From assembly GCA_036768485.1 (NCBI GenBank), contig JAVLUZ010000145.1, forward strand, positions 16,700,526 through 16,764,525: a stretch of DNA of 64,000 nucleotides, written 5' to 3'. Under the pieces are notes generated by a model. That model worked only from the letters and a program-made list of their open reading frames with translations, had not been told where the DNA came from and searched no databases. Each line of letters starts with the position of its first letter. Position 1 is the stretch's first letter. A program made the translations under genes and the position numbers. Source of the stretch: Mermis nigrescens. Lineage: Eukaryota; Nematoda; Enoplea; Mermithida; Mermithidae. Shown piece by piece: positions 1 through 18,828 of this stretch.

Positions 1-57
1 TAGTGGTAGAACGTCTGATTGTCGTAGAAGCAACACGGGTTCGATTCCTGCTGCAAG
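1..57 (+). other. tRNA-like (tRNA-derived) sequence, cut by window edge
   Basis: The first bases read like the D-arm of a tRNA (TAGTGGTAGAAC, box A-like), followed about 30 bases on by a box B-like GGTTCGATTCC and then a short T run. It resembles glycine- or aspartate-type tRNA genes. The anticodon stem pairs poorly, so I favour a tRNA pseudogene or SINE head over a working tRNA. The 5' part lies outside the window. Confidence 0.35.
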
Positions 58-885
58 ATTTTTATTTAGCTGACTTACTGTAGCATGTCACAGCACTGTT
101 TAGATGCTTGAATTAAGTCTATATGGACGGTTTAGTGCATTAAAAATGAAAGAATAGCGGCCGCTCGCCCCCACTCAACTTTTCTGTCGAGTTACAGTAA
201 ATCTCCTAGTTAGGCATACTGTAGCCTTCAAAAACATTTACTGAAAAGGCTCCTCGAATAAATGAAACGGACTATAGTTTTAGATATTCCTTATTGATTA
301 ACAATTATTCACGTTAAAAAACAAATTAAGAATTAATTGTACTTTTAATAGCTTCCATGCCTGAATAAAAAATTGCAGATCGGGAATGGGGGAGTCTGGG
401 GTACGGAGGACCCATAAGAATCCGGCGGACACGTCCTTCTAAAGTCGATAGACCCCAAAAATTAAATTTCTGGTGTTATTTGTGGAAATTTGGCACCATC
501 GGACCCCCAGAATTTGGCTGCTGCTCATGCATGCTACCGATTCAACTATGTCTTTACCAGATAAGCACTTGGGGGTCCTGGGTCGTCTAGATCTCCCAAA
601 ATGGAAGAATGGGAAATTGTCTGGAGAAAATAAGGCGAAATAAAGGCCAAAAATGAATGAAAATTAAAAATTTCCTTTAAAAGTGCTTTAAATTGAACAG
701 AAACTGTGTAATACCGTTGTTTTAACCTTATTTTAGCGCTTTTTGAGGTCATTTTGGCCCCAAATAAGCTCAATTTTGACGCCTTAGACCGGTTGACCCC
801 TCAGATCGGAAATGCTGTGCATCTATGGTCTTTGCACGTTTGCAGTAATTTAAATGAAAGTAAGAGTACATCAATGTTATCTTAC

Positions 886-9456
<8,571 letters not shown>

Positions 9457-10129
9457 GCTGTCATAAAGAAAATTAACATTCGAAGAACTTGGAAAGCCTC
9501 GCGAGAAAGCGGGATTCAGTTGCAATGTTTTAATTCGTTTCTTTGCTAAGCAAGTTATCCTCTGTTGTTATGACAACCGATTAATATGTACAGGGGTGAA
9601 GGAAAAGATAGTCTTCTTTTACAAAGACCTAAGTCTTTTTTACAATTGGCTTACTTAAATTGGATTATTTCTGTGAGGGCAATGCCATCAGACGTTTTCT
9701 ATGGGGGTGGGAGGTTTTAACCCCCCAGGATGGTAACTGACCCCCCCCCCGCAAAATCGCTGCGACCCCTCTTAGAATTGTCGATTTTTTCTGTAAAAGT
9801 TGTAAAAAGTGTGCCTTTTTAGGCGTTTTTAGCTCATTTTTAGCTAAAAAATCTCAAATTTTCGGCGCTGCGCGCCATATGCACATTTTTAACTATATGT
9901 ATTTTGTTCAATTTACTCAATTTTTTCTAAGATTTCTTTTACGTTTTTATCTTCTAGGAAGAGCGAGCATTGTCTGAAACGTAAAAAAACAGTGTTTTTG
10001 TCGTGTGCCATCCTATTTTAGCCAAAAAAGCTTGCGTCATTGACTTCCTTTGACAGAAACATTTTTTGAGCGCAAGTTAAAAAAATTGAATGAGATAGCA
10101 AAGCTGCGTGGTACAGGTCAATGATTTCC

Positions 10130-10480
10130 AACGTTATGTGTGCTTGCAATGCTTACGAATAAGATCTTATAGAAATGCTTGTTAGTTTTCTTGCAAGATC
10201 TGTACCTTTTGCTTGTCATGTGCTTACTTGCCAACTTACAGGAAAACGTAATTTTTACAAGCAAACTTACAAGAAATTTTGAATCTTATTGAAATGCTTG
10301 TAAGACCTTTCTTATCCGAATCTTACAAGAATTTTTATCTTGCAAGCATACTTATAATTTTGCTTGCAAGTGCTTGCCCTACAAGCAGTTCTACAAGATC
10401 CCAGCTGACTGCTTATAAAAACGTGCAAGCATCTCATAAGCATATTCTTGCACGTGCTTAGAAGCACATGTAATGCATGA
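10130..10480. repeat. Tract dense in CTTGCAAG / CTTACAAG / CTTATAAG palindromes
   Basis: Variants of the 8-base palindrome CTTRYAAG or its halves (GCTTG, ACAAG) occur every 15-30 bases, in both orientations by symmetry. The same composition returns at 25200-26110. It may be clustered binding sites in the ends of a large transposon, or a degenerate satellite; the sequence alone does not decide. Confidence 0.6.
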
Positions 10481-10559
10481 TCAAAAAAGTTTTGGCAGCC
10501 GGCCTTAGTTACAGTGCACTGAACACAACCACCAAACACACATCTACATCTGTATTATG

Positions 10560-10985
10560 GTGCAAGATGCTCCAATAGTAAGAAGTCATCAATACGAGAA
10601 AGAAGAAAAGAAATAAACAAAAAGAAATAATGAGGAGAAAAAGAAAAAATAAATAAATAAATAAACAAGCAAATATTGAAAAAAAGAAGAAAGAAAGACA
10701 GATATAGAGGTGCGTGAATCATGCTATTAGTAAGAAAGAAACAAAAAGGACACGTAAAATAGCACAAGTGTACCTAAAAATAATTATATTATGAGAGATT
10801 ACATGTTTTATGAGGCGCAAAAGTCTAAATGAAACAGAAAAAGTAGGCAGGATTATAAAACGAAAATTTACATCAAAAAGGTAAGGAAAAGGAAAAGGAA
10901 AAAAGAAGAAGAAGAGAAAGGAAAAAACAAAACGTAGAAGAGGAAAGAGAAGAAAAAATCGAAAATCATAAATAGACGAGGTCAT
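10560..10985. repeat. Purine-rich low-complexity tract
   Basis: Long runs of A and G (AAAGAAAGAAA, GAGGAGAAAAAG, GGAAAAGGAAAAGG) on the plus strand. Minus-strand frames here read as Phe/Leu strings and are composition artefacts. Confidence 0.8.
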
Positions 10986-11235
10986 CAGAGAGGAACTAGG
11001 TTGCTACAGTTTCGTGCCTTTAATCCTCTGACTGTCACTGCAACCTAGCGGCACCAGTCTAGGCGGCTAGACTGCCTCTCATCGTAAAAAAAGGGAAAAA
11101 TTAATTAATTTAATAAACAAATAAACGAATTAACTTTATAGATACTATAAATATTATGATATATAAAAAAGAAACATTAATAGAGAATATATAAATAATT
11201 AAAAAATAAATGGAATAATGAATAATAATAAAAAA

Positions 11236-11520
11236 ACATTGTAAACCTACACGTGAAATACTGCCGTAACTGGCCTGTCCAATCACGTGAGGAAACACAA
11301 TGAGTAAATAGATAGCGAGAGCAAGACAGGAATAGAAAATCTACATCAATGTGCCCGAATACTATGAATACTATAATAATAGTAATAACATCAATAACAA
11401 AAAGAATATTCTAAAAGAAAGAAAATAAATAAATAAAATAAATAAAAATCATTGTAAACCTACACATGAAATACTGCCGTACCTGGCCTGTTCAATCGTG
11501 TGAGGAAATACAATGAGTAA
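11236..11520. repeat. Two direct copies of an ~85-bp unit
   Basis: CATTGTAAACCTACACGTGA at 11236 recurs with few changes at 11450, and both copies end in ACAATGAGTAAA. Each copy is internally symmetrical (CATTGT...ACAATG, CACGTG twice in the first). The copies start 214 bp apart, with an A/T-rich spacer. Confidence 0.7.
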
Positions 11521-11824
11521 ACAAAAAGCGTGAGCTAAGGCGGAAAAAAATAAAAATGTGGGATTGACGTGGGAACATGCCGACGCAACTACATACTCAT
11601 ATGATTAGCGTACTCTAATGAAAACCGAAGCTACTTACTAATACGGATGTCTTATGAAGCGCGTCTGGGAATGTGACGGGGGGCGCAGTGCAAACGCGAA
11701 GGAAAAATTCAAAATGTCGTTATTGGAAAATATAAAGTATTGTTGACGCATAATATTAACATATTGGCTTTGTTTACAGTTTGATTGACAGATTATTAAG
11801 GCGGATACAGAAAAACTATAAATT

Positions 11825-11952
11825 TCAAAAGGGTCTCAAGCAATTCTGAATATATGAATGCGCTGGATAATCAGAAAGGTTGCTATTGCAAAATTTGATG
11901 TATTTTTGGCGCATAATTTTAACGTTATAACCCTGTTTTTTGCAATTTAACT
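11825..11952 (-). pseudogene. Naiad ORF, C-terminal tail beyond the hAT insertion
   Basis: After the target duplication the frame continues and, one base off within a run of A, reads GYNVKIMRQKYIKFC up to a TGA at 11825-11827. This is the expected short basic tail after the thumb. It confirms that the hAT landed inside an existing retroelement. Confidence 0.7.
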
Positions 11953-12319
11953 CAGTGTTGCCAGGTGTGACCTTTTTCCCGCCAGATTGACGGTTTTTGG
12001 GGTGCGTTGACGGGTTTTTGACGGGAAGGGGTTTTTGACGGGTTTTGTGACGGATTTTGATTGCTTTTGACGGTTTTGACGGATTTTGAACTTGAGCAAG
12101 TTATATCATTTTCGCATAACAAAAGCTTATAAGAATTACTGTAACTAAATAGAGCAGCAGCAAAAAAGGGAAAAGGCAACAGTAACACGGAATAACGTAA
12201 GAATGTGGTACTTTCAAAATACTAAAAAATGAACTTCATTAGAGCGGATTTTCTTGCTCAGTACTTAGAACATGTTGAAAGAGAACGCGGAAAAAAATTT
12301 CATCCGTCTATGATCAATA

Positions 12320-12775
12320 TTACAATTAGAGTTCTGTTGTAGTGTATGGAACCCTTCTTATATTAGTGATATAGATCGACTGGAAGCTGTTCAACGTAGA
12401 TTTACTAAATATATTTTCGGTTATAATAATATTCTTTCTTACGAGGATCGTTTAATACAACTTAAATTGTGCAGACTTGAATTAAGACGCTTGCAAATTT
12501 GTCTGTGTATGATGTATCAGATTATTTGTCACAAATCATGTTTGGAAGCTGATGATTTTTTTGTATTTAATCATAATATTACCCGCAGCATTAATAGATT
12601 TAAATAAGTTATACCTGTTGCACATTCTAATTTAGAAAAGTTTGATTTCTTTTACAAATAAATTGCAGTTTGGAACGATCTACCTGACTTCATTGTTTCT
12701 TCCCCTAACCTAAACATATTTAAATCTAGATTAGCAAACTTTGATTTATCTAGATATCTTGTGGGGCGCGCGTAA
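12320..12775 (+). pseudogene. LINE reverse-transcriptase C-terminal fragment (jockey/CR1 group)
   Basis: In one frame from about 12340: SVWNPSYISDIDRLEAVQRR, FTKYIFGY and LRRLQICLCMMYQI, then after two stop codons AVWNDLPDFIVSSPNLNIFK. This is the conserved region after the RT domain of jockey/CR1-type LINEs, and it matches the better-kept copy at 61196-60730. It lies inside the hAT element. Confidence 0.8.
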
Positions 12776-12927
12776 AACTTGTCATTCCATTGACTCGCAT
12801 GTCCCGTTACTAATTCGTAATCGTGTATTATGTATTTTGTCATTTTGCATTTTATCAGTTGGTGTATTAGTAATAAAATTTCTTTCTTCTTCTTCAAAGC
12901 TATGGGTTTCGTTAATTAGCCTCTTCT

Positions 12928-13800
12928 CGACCTAAGCAAGCATCTTCTCGACCTAAGTATTTAAAGATTCAAACAGCTGAATGCAGAACCACATATAGAT
13001 ACCCAATTCACGTCGACCTAAGCATCTATACACCGACCTAAGCATCTATACATCGACCTAAGCATCTATACATCGACCTAAGGGCATTCGTGTAGCTGGT
13101 TCACATATGTATTAACATAGTCATATTATAAGGGCGTATGTTTGCGGTCGATAGCATCTGAGGAAACGAGAGATAGTTGCTGGCAGTCGGATTCAAAACG
13201 TGGACCCCTTGCTCTAAAGTCCAGAACCATAACCAATCGACTAACGCTGGTTAATTTCGATAAAGATTGCAAGCTATTTGTGATGTTTTGCTGGTTTACC
13301 AGCTGATTAGGCTTTAGGCTTAGTATCATGGACTGACCAAAATGTTGGTGCCAGCGTTTTAAATAAGCCTGAGTAATGGGATGCGACGAGCGGAGCGACA
13401 GCGCAAGTTGCATCCCATTGCTTAGGCTTATTTTAAACGCTGGAACCAATATTTTGGTCAGTCACATGAATCTACTATAAAAATCTGATGACTGCCTTAT
13501 TTGTTTTCGACTTGACTCAAATCAAACCAGTTAGGTGGCAGCTTTCACCGGATAATACTTGCTGTATACGTACTTATAACGTGGCTATCGTAATACATAT
13601 GTGAACCAGCTACACCAATGCCGACCTAAGCATCTATACATCGACCTAAGCATCAATACATCGACCTAAGCATCTATACATACATCCACCTAAGCATTTT
13701 TAAATCGACCTAAGCATCTATACATTGATCTAAGCATCTATACATCGATCTAAGCATTTATACGTCGACCTGAGCGGGAACGACCTCGACCTAAGCAGCT
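12928..13800 (+). repeat. Tandem repeat of a 20-bp unit, interrupted at 13083-13622
   Basis: The unit CATCGACCTAAGCATCTATA is repeated head to tail before and after an inserted element, with more diverged units at the outer edges (12928-13020 and 13685-13800). Units are contiguous with no unique spacers, so this is a minisatellite and not a CRISPR-like array. Confidence 0.9.
13083..13622. mobile_element. Non-autonomous DNA element with 31-bp inverted repeats and internal hairpin
   Basis: The ends begin GGCATTSGTGTAGCTGG and are inverted copies with a single mismatch over 31 bp (13083-13113, 13592-13622). The flanks are GACCTAAG on both sides (13075-13082, 13623-13630); since the target is itself a repeat, the duplication is consistent but not fully independent. 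Inside, 13331-13465 folds into a large imperfect hairpin (arms of about 55 bp, CCAAAATGTTGGTGCCAGCG and its complement). A tRNA-like segment may lie at 13255-13150 on the minus strand. Confidence 0.85.
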
Positions 13801-14339
13801 TAAAACACCTTTTCGGATATACTAAGCCTAAGCCTTAGTATAATAGAAACAAAAATTTAGATTTCCGTATATCTTATCAAGTAAAACCGAAAAAAACATG
13901 CAAAAAAATCTGAAAATTTTTCTAAGTTTTTAAAATTTCGAACAGATTTCCGCGCCTTTTTTCTTTTTTATCCTTCATTGCTATGCTTCCTTCCGTAATT
14001 TCAGCCCATATTATTCATTTCTGACAAATGTGTAAGTCCTTGGATCGAGCCGTTTAATCGTCCTACCCAACACTCAAATCGAGAGTTGCCTGCTGCTTTG
14101 CAAGTATGGCTCAGATTTTCACCAAATATTTTTTCCGCGCTTCAATTTATCATGTTCTACCAGTTTGGCAAAAATTTTTGGCATGCCGTATTCGTTTTGC
14201 TCCTTTTCTACCATATTCTTCAGTTTAGCCCAGTAACACGAACAACACGTTAACCATACATTCCCACAGGGGGAGTGAGGGGGTATTATCCCTAACTCAG
14301 GGTCCAAGACTCAAATCACTGTCAGACGATTTTTAGCTA

Positions 14340-14625
14340 TCAAACATTTTTTGACAAGGCAAGAAAATGTTTATTGTACAGAAAAATGCACGAAATTTGA
14401 TAAAACACGAATGCATGATAAAACAGCGACTGAACAAAAGGACATACAGATCACGAAGTGATACAACTGGGTATGCCCCAACAATAAAATCGTAAAATCA
14501 ATGTTTAGGAGCTCTTTTTTGAACAAACAAATGTTAGGAGAGGAGAAGCGACAACATGATCAGGTAAGGAGTTCCAAATTTTGAGTAGCATTGCGAAAAA
14601 TCGTTGAGGTGAGCATAGCAGGACC
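14340..14625 (-). pseudogene. LINE 3' fragment
   Basis: Read on the minus strand it begins TGCTCACCTCAACG and ends near CAATAAACATTTTCTTGCC. It is collinear with the LINE 3' end at 60840-60590, including ATGTCCTTTTGTTCAGTCGC. It is 5'-truncated, as LINE copies usually are, and interrupts the hAT transposase gene. Confidence 0.75.
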
Positions 14626-14628
14626 TCG

Positions 14629-15988
14629 TTTTTAGAAGAGGATGATACTGATGCTGCTAGAAACCCTCGATTCGGAAATATATTATTGTTTGCACTAAAT
14701 TTTTTGTCTTTACCTTTCTCGAATGCAGCCGTTCAATGGATGTTTTCCAGGGGTGGTTAAAACCAGGATTTCAAAATTTTAATTTTTTAATTTTTGGTTT
14801 TTGGTGGTTTTTGATTATTTCAACCAAAATTTCTAGTTGAAAAATGCGAATCTTAACTTTCAAGTGTTAATTACAAGCTTATTGAATGAAGCTAAGGCAC
14901 AATAGTATGTTCTGTTTGCATAAAGAAAGAATTGAGCACAATTTTTTATTCAGAGCACATAATTCAAACAGTTAGTCAACAAAAAGATCTGGAACAATGC
15001 AGTCATCATCCAGTCAATCAGCAATACAAATACGAAAGAAAAAAGTCGCAAGCAAAAGATACGCTGCTCGGGTCGGACAAAAAGCTCATAAATTCTATAA
15101 CCGTGGCATTAAAAAATCTGGCATGACCCCTCCTACGTAGATTGGTAGGTACTTGCAAAACATCAAAATCTTGAAATTTTAAGCCAGTCTGCTGCCGACC
15201 GTTTTTGGTTCAGCGTGCAATTTATTATAAAGCAGAAGGAGAAATTTATGAAATAAATGAAAATGAATGATTAAACTTAATTGACCAAAGATAACGAAAC
15301 CCCAGTCACACTCCCACCTAAGCCAATTGAATCTTCCCCCTAGCCACCAACTTAAAATGACTGGCAGCAAGAACGGGCCGAGTAAAAACGGTCACAGAAA
15401 AATTGCAAACCATAGCTCATCTATTGGACAAACAAACAAGTCTTGACTTGACTCACTATCTAGTATCTGTCACCCAAAATTTAGATGCCTAGACTGGACT
15501 GGACTGGTCACTCACTTTACTGGAGGTGTAATTAGCAATTCCTTCGTAATGCGAGACTCTTGCTAAAGTAGTTATGAGCGATTGTAGAATTTGCCCACAA
15601 AGTACTCACATGTGAATCCAATTTATTTAGGAAATAATTCTTTAAAAAAGTGCCAAAAACCAAAAACCATGGAAATTTTTTTGTTTTTCCCAAAAACCAC
15701 TAAAACCAAAAAAATCACAAAAACCAAAGTTTGCCAGCCCTGGTGTTTTCTGCTATGAATTTAGTTGAAACTAATTTGCGCAATTGTCTTATCTGTAAAA
15801 CTGTAGATTCAATATTGTCAGTACGTTTTGGTTTGAAGTTTATTTATTTAAATGTGTCAAATTTTAATCCATCACAGTTTATGTTGAATAGCTTCAATGC
15901 GTCAATTTATCTGAGTGAGGAAGATGTTAGTGGTAATATTACTGAAGATGCCTTTTCTGATGCCATAGACATGTTATCCGAGTCTTAA
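14629..15988 (+). pseudogene. hAT transposase, C-terminal dimerisation region, interrupted
   Basis: Two coding blocks, 14629-14747 and 15743-15988, share one frame once the 995-bp insert between them is removed. Across the junction the frame reads SLPFSNAAVQWMFSAMN, the hAT signature usually written SNAxxERxFS, here with QW in place of ER. It continues LVETNLRNCLICKTVDSILS to a TAA at 15986-15988. It is the C-terminal end of the transposase of the surrounding hAT; the catalytic part is missing. Confidence 0.8.
14748..15742. mobile_element. hAT-like element inserted in the hAT transposase gene
   Basis: The ends CAGGGGTGGTTAAA and TTTGCCAGCCCTG are imperfect inverted repeats. The flanks ATGTTTTC and GTGTTTTC agree at 7 of 8 bases, and the coding frame resumes exactly after the second copy. 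Near both ends there are runs like TTTTTGGTTTTTGG. I see no transposase in it. Confidence 0.8.
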
Positions 15989-16252
15989 GTCAGGTGCTTT
16001 AATTTTTTGCAATTCTGGTTCAGTATACGTATTTCTGTAGATAAAAAATTTACTGTCTGTATTGATGCTGTTTGATGTATATTTATTGCAAATGCATGTA
16101 TGTTTATACTGCTATTTGTCATGTAAACATACTGCTATTTTATGATAAATTTGACGGTTTTTTTGACGGGTTTCTAGCCAGCTGTTGACGGTTTTTGACG
16201 GGTTTCTGGCATGTGTGTGACGGTTTCCTGACTAAAGCATCTGGCAACCCTG

Positions 16253-16892
16253 ATTTAACTAACAAATGATTCACGCCCGCTGTTAAAAATTCTGCTTTAG
16301 AGCAAAGACGTGCAAATCGATGTAGTTGACTTGCAAAAACAGCATACAAAAGACCTTTAGGTACGTTAGAGTCTGAAAAAGGAAAATTGACAATAGAAAA
16401 TTGAAACTGTTCTCTTTTGTCGAAAATCGTGTAAGAAATCGGTTTAGAAAGATTAACTTCAATATCTAAGTAACTAACTTTTGAAGCAGAAAGAGTTTCC
16501 GTGACATTTAAGGATGTAGGGTAAATCTCTTTGATGTAATCACGAAAATTTGTAATATTCATAGCCGCTATATCGTCGATGTAACGAGTCACGTTATTCA
16601 AATAATAAGCAAGGTCATTATTTCTAGGAGATGATAGGAATTTATATTCACAGTTAAAAAGGAAAAGGTCGGCCAAAACAAGGGAAAAATTAGAGCCCAT
16701 GGGGATGCCAATTTTTTGATGAAAAATTTCATTTCCAAATTTGACAAATGAATTTTGGATTAAAAATTTGAGACTGTTTGTAAAAGTTTCAATGTCATGT
16801 GTGAAATAAGACTTTTTGTCCGAAGGAGAAGAACTCCAGTATGATTTGAAACCGTTAGTACATAAAAATTTATTCTTACTCCAGGAAATCAA
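16253..16892 (-). pseudogene. Naiad ORF, C-terminal RT palm and thumb
   Basis: Continues the protein above in the frame shifted by one base. It carries IGIPMGSNFSLVLADLFL and motif C RYIDDIAAMN with both aspartates, then VSYLDIEVNL and the thumb region ending in EFLTAGVNHLLVK. It is cut there by the hAT element. Residues read beyond 16253 on the same frame belong to the hAT end, not to the retroelement. Confidence 0.85.
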
Positions 16893-18828
16893 AAGAAGCG
16901 GAAATAAGTTCGTTTTGAGGGAGAGATGTGTAGAGTGTTGAAAAATCGAATGTATTAATCGATTTAATGTTTTTAATTGATTCTAATTTTTCAATGAAAG
17001 AAAATGAATTATTGATAGACCAAAATCTGTTAATTCGAGAATTTCTGAAAATTGCTTTACAATAGTTCTCCCAGAAACGACGGACTAACTTGAGGCCTTC
17101 GGTAATTAGCGACGATATGAAAGTAGTAGAACAATTTTTAGCCGAAGTGATAAACCTAGCTTTATAGGGAATTTTATGTAGTTTTGGAATCCAAAACATG
17201 AAAGGTAGTTTTTTGTTAAGACGTTCTTCACTAACAGAGCTGGAAAATTTGGAAAAAATATTTTTCTGAAATTGAATATGGTTAGAGATAATGTTTTCTT
17301 CACGTAAATTAGATAAAATGTAGGTACCACTAGAGGGTGAGGATGACGATGAAAAATAGCCCAATTCTTTACAAAGAACCGTTAAATAATGGTGCTTACA
17401 TGTGATGACTAAGTTATTGCTAGCCTTATCTGCGACGGTAATGACAAAATTATCATGTAGATTTTTAAGTTTTTCTCTAACTATAGATTTACCGAGGAGA
17501 GAATTAGAAAAGGACGGAAAGTTTGATTTTTTAAGTCTGTGAATTATTTGTGAAACGATTTGTTTTTTTCGATTTTTCCAGTCAAGCAAGGAAAGAAGAG
17601 GAGCTTTTTCTCGCTTGGCCCAAGTTGTAACAAAATTATCGAGAGCATGAGAAATGTCATTTTCACAAACATTCCAATTTATGCGAGGAGTTTCACGAAA
17701 ATTAGGACCTTTATTGAACAGAGAAATTAACTCAGGATCCCCAATGAAGTTTAAATCGCCAGTAATGACATGACCACATGGTTGATAAACATAAGCGGAC
17801 GAGTGACAATGACAAGGCGGAATAACACCAGTTGATGAAAATTCGTCGATAACCTGTTTATAATTTAATATCCTAGATCTAATGGGTTGAGTTAAACGAT
17901 ATGTAACGATAGGAGGATCTTGACATTTGAAATTAGGAGGAATGAGCTTAGTAACGCATTTTGAATGAAAGATTGAGGGCAGGTTGATGATGTCAAAACC
18001 TTTATTTTTGAAAGTAAGTCGAAAAAAGTTAGGAGTATATTCAATTTTAGTGAGCGAGACGGGTTTATAGAGCCTATAGTAAGAAATAGCGGAAATTATG
18101 CCAAAACATCGTTTTTCATTGTATGAAAATTCATGGGTGGATAACGAAACAACGTTTTCACGTAAAGATTTCAGATTTTTTAGTGAAAGACCGAAAATAA
18201 GTTTGCGCAAATTGAATGTTCCATTTTCAGAATTTAATATTTTGCAACATTCCTCGAAAGAAGGGATTATAATTAATCTTAACGATGAAGGTTTTTTGCG
18301 GCCATGACCACGATGATTACGCTGAATACGAAATTCTTGGCTAAAATGAGGGGCTCGTTCAGTACCATTCATGGAAATATTGCCAAAACCCGTAATATTG
18401 TCATCTAAGCCAAAAGGAAAAATAGTTTGAAGAGATTTGATCCAGAAAAGTTCCCTTTTAAGAATATCAGATGGGTCTGAGACTAGTTCCAAGAATTGTA
18501 TTTTCAAATCCATGAAAAAATGATTAGTTTGGTTAAAATGAGAGACCAAAGGAGTAGAAAGTTTATTTTCTTTCATCTTATTTCGGTGACCGTTTAAGCG
18601 ACTTCTAAGGGGTTGACATGTTTGGCCCACATACTGCAAACCGCATACCTTACACGAAATTAAATAGATGATGTTACTGGATGTACATGCCAAGTTCGAT
18701 GAGCTAATAACATGAAACGAACGACTATTAGAATAACTATGAAACGTGGCGTCGGTTAAGTCAGGCGTGCGACTGCGCTGTTTGATAATCGTGATATTTT
18801 GATTTCACTTAATATGAACTTGAAACAT
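16876..18828 (-). pseudogene. Naiad ORF, N-terminal part: GIY-YIG nuclease and first RT motifs
   Basis: An open frame from about 18804 to 16878. The GIY-YIG core reads IIYLISCKVCGLQYVGQT, with Arg and His of the LRSRLNGHR segment. Two cysteines (CKVC) between the GIY and YIG strands and two histidines (HFNQTNH) form the CCHH zinc-finger-like insert typical of Naiad. The domain ends in ELFWIKSLQTIFPFGL. Reverse-transcriptase blocks follow: VITVADKASNNLVI, FWIPKLHKIPYKARFI and motif A FDFSTLYTSLP with its aspartate. No ATG lies between the upstream in-frame TGA (18805-18807) and the GIY-YIG domain; the nearest upstream in-frame ATG, at 18828, is seven codons before that TGA, so the true start is unknown. 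The frame ends at 16876, where the product continues one base out of frame. Confidence 0.85.

Larger units (their letters stand above)
9457..11824. other. Intergenic stretch without a recognisable gene
   Basis: Lies between the IFT74 start and the tail of the Naiad element. It contains a C-run-bearing repeat near 9.7-9.9 kb with the GGCGC-type hairpin, the CTTGCAAG tract, a purine-rich tract and a duplicated 85-bp unit. Open frames here are short and have no family resemblance. Confidence 0.6.
11953..16252 (+). mobile_element. hAT DNA transposon inserted in the Naiad element
   Basis: The inverted ends CAGTGTTGCCAGG and CTGGCAACCCTG are flanked by the identical 8-bp ATTTAACT at 11945-11952 and 16253-16260. 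Near each end the hexamer TGACGG is repeated (about seven times at 11990-12085, five times at 16150-16230), all on the plus strand; such repeats are often transposase-binding sites. The C-terminus of a hAT transposase is still readable at 14629-15988. The middle is filled by later insertions and no N-terminal transposase region is visible, so the copy is dead. Confidence 0.9.
11825..18828 (-). mobile_element. Naiad-type Penelope-like retroelement, split by a hAT insertion
   Basis: The coding sequence runs from about 18.83 kb to a stop at 11825-11827. It has the permuted order of the Naiad group of Penelope-like elements: an N-terminal GIY-YIG endonuclease, then the reverse transcriptase. Canonical Penelope has the endonuclease last. 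It is broken by a one-base frame change near 16880, a second near 11930, and the 4.3-kb hAT element at 11953-16252, whose removal rejoins the C-terminal frame. Both reverse-transcriptase aspartate motifs survive. I could not define the untranslated ends or a terminal repeat. Confidence 0.88.

Noticed and set aside
10555..11298. Minus-strand hydrophobic frames resembling membrane proteins
   Set aside because: They come from purine-rich and A/T-rich low-complexity sequence read on the other strand.
12928..13800. Regularly repeated unit resembling a CRISPR array
   Set aside because: The 20-bp units are contiguous with no unique spacers, there are no cas genes, and the host is an animal.
15731..15988. 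Independent small gene on the plus strand
   Set aside because: Its frame joins the block before the 995-bp insert and completes a hAT transposase C-terminus, so it is a transposon remnant.
18690..18720. GATGAG...GAAAC resembling a hammerhead ribozyme core
   Set aside because: The core lacks CUGAUGA and the pairing stems, and it lies inside the Naiad coding frame.
18805..18807. In-frame TGA upstream of the Naiad GIY-YIG domain as a selenocysteine codon
   Set aside because: Some Naiads are reported to encode selenoproteins, but here the codon lies before the conserved region and no SECIS element or other in-frame TGA supports recoding. A plain upstream stop is simpler.
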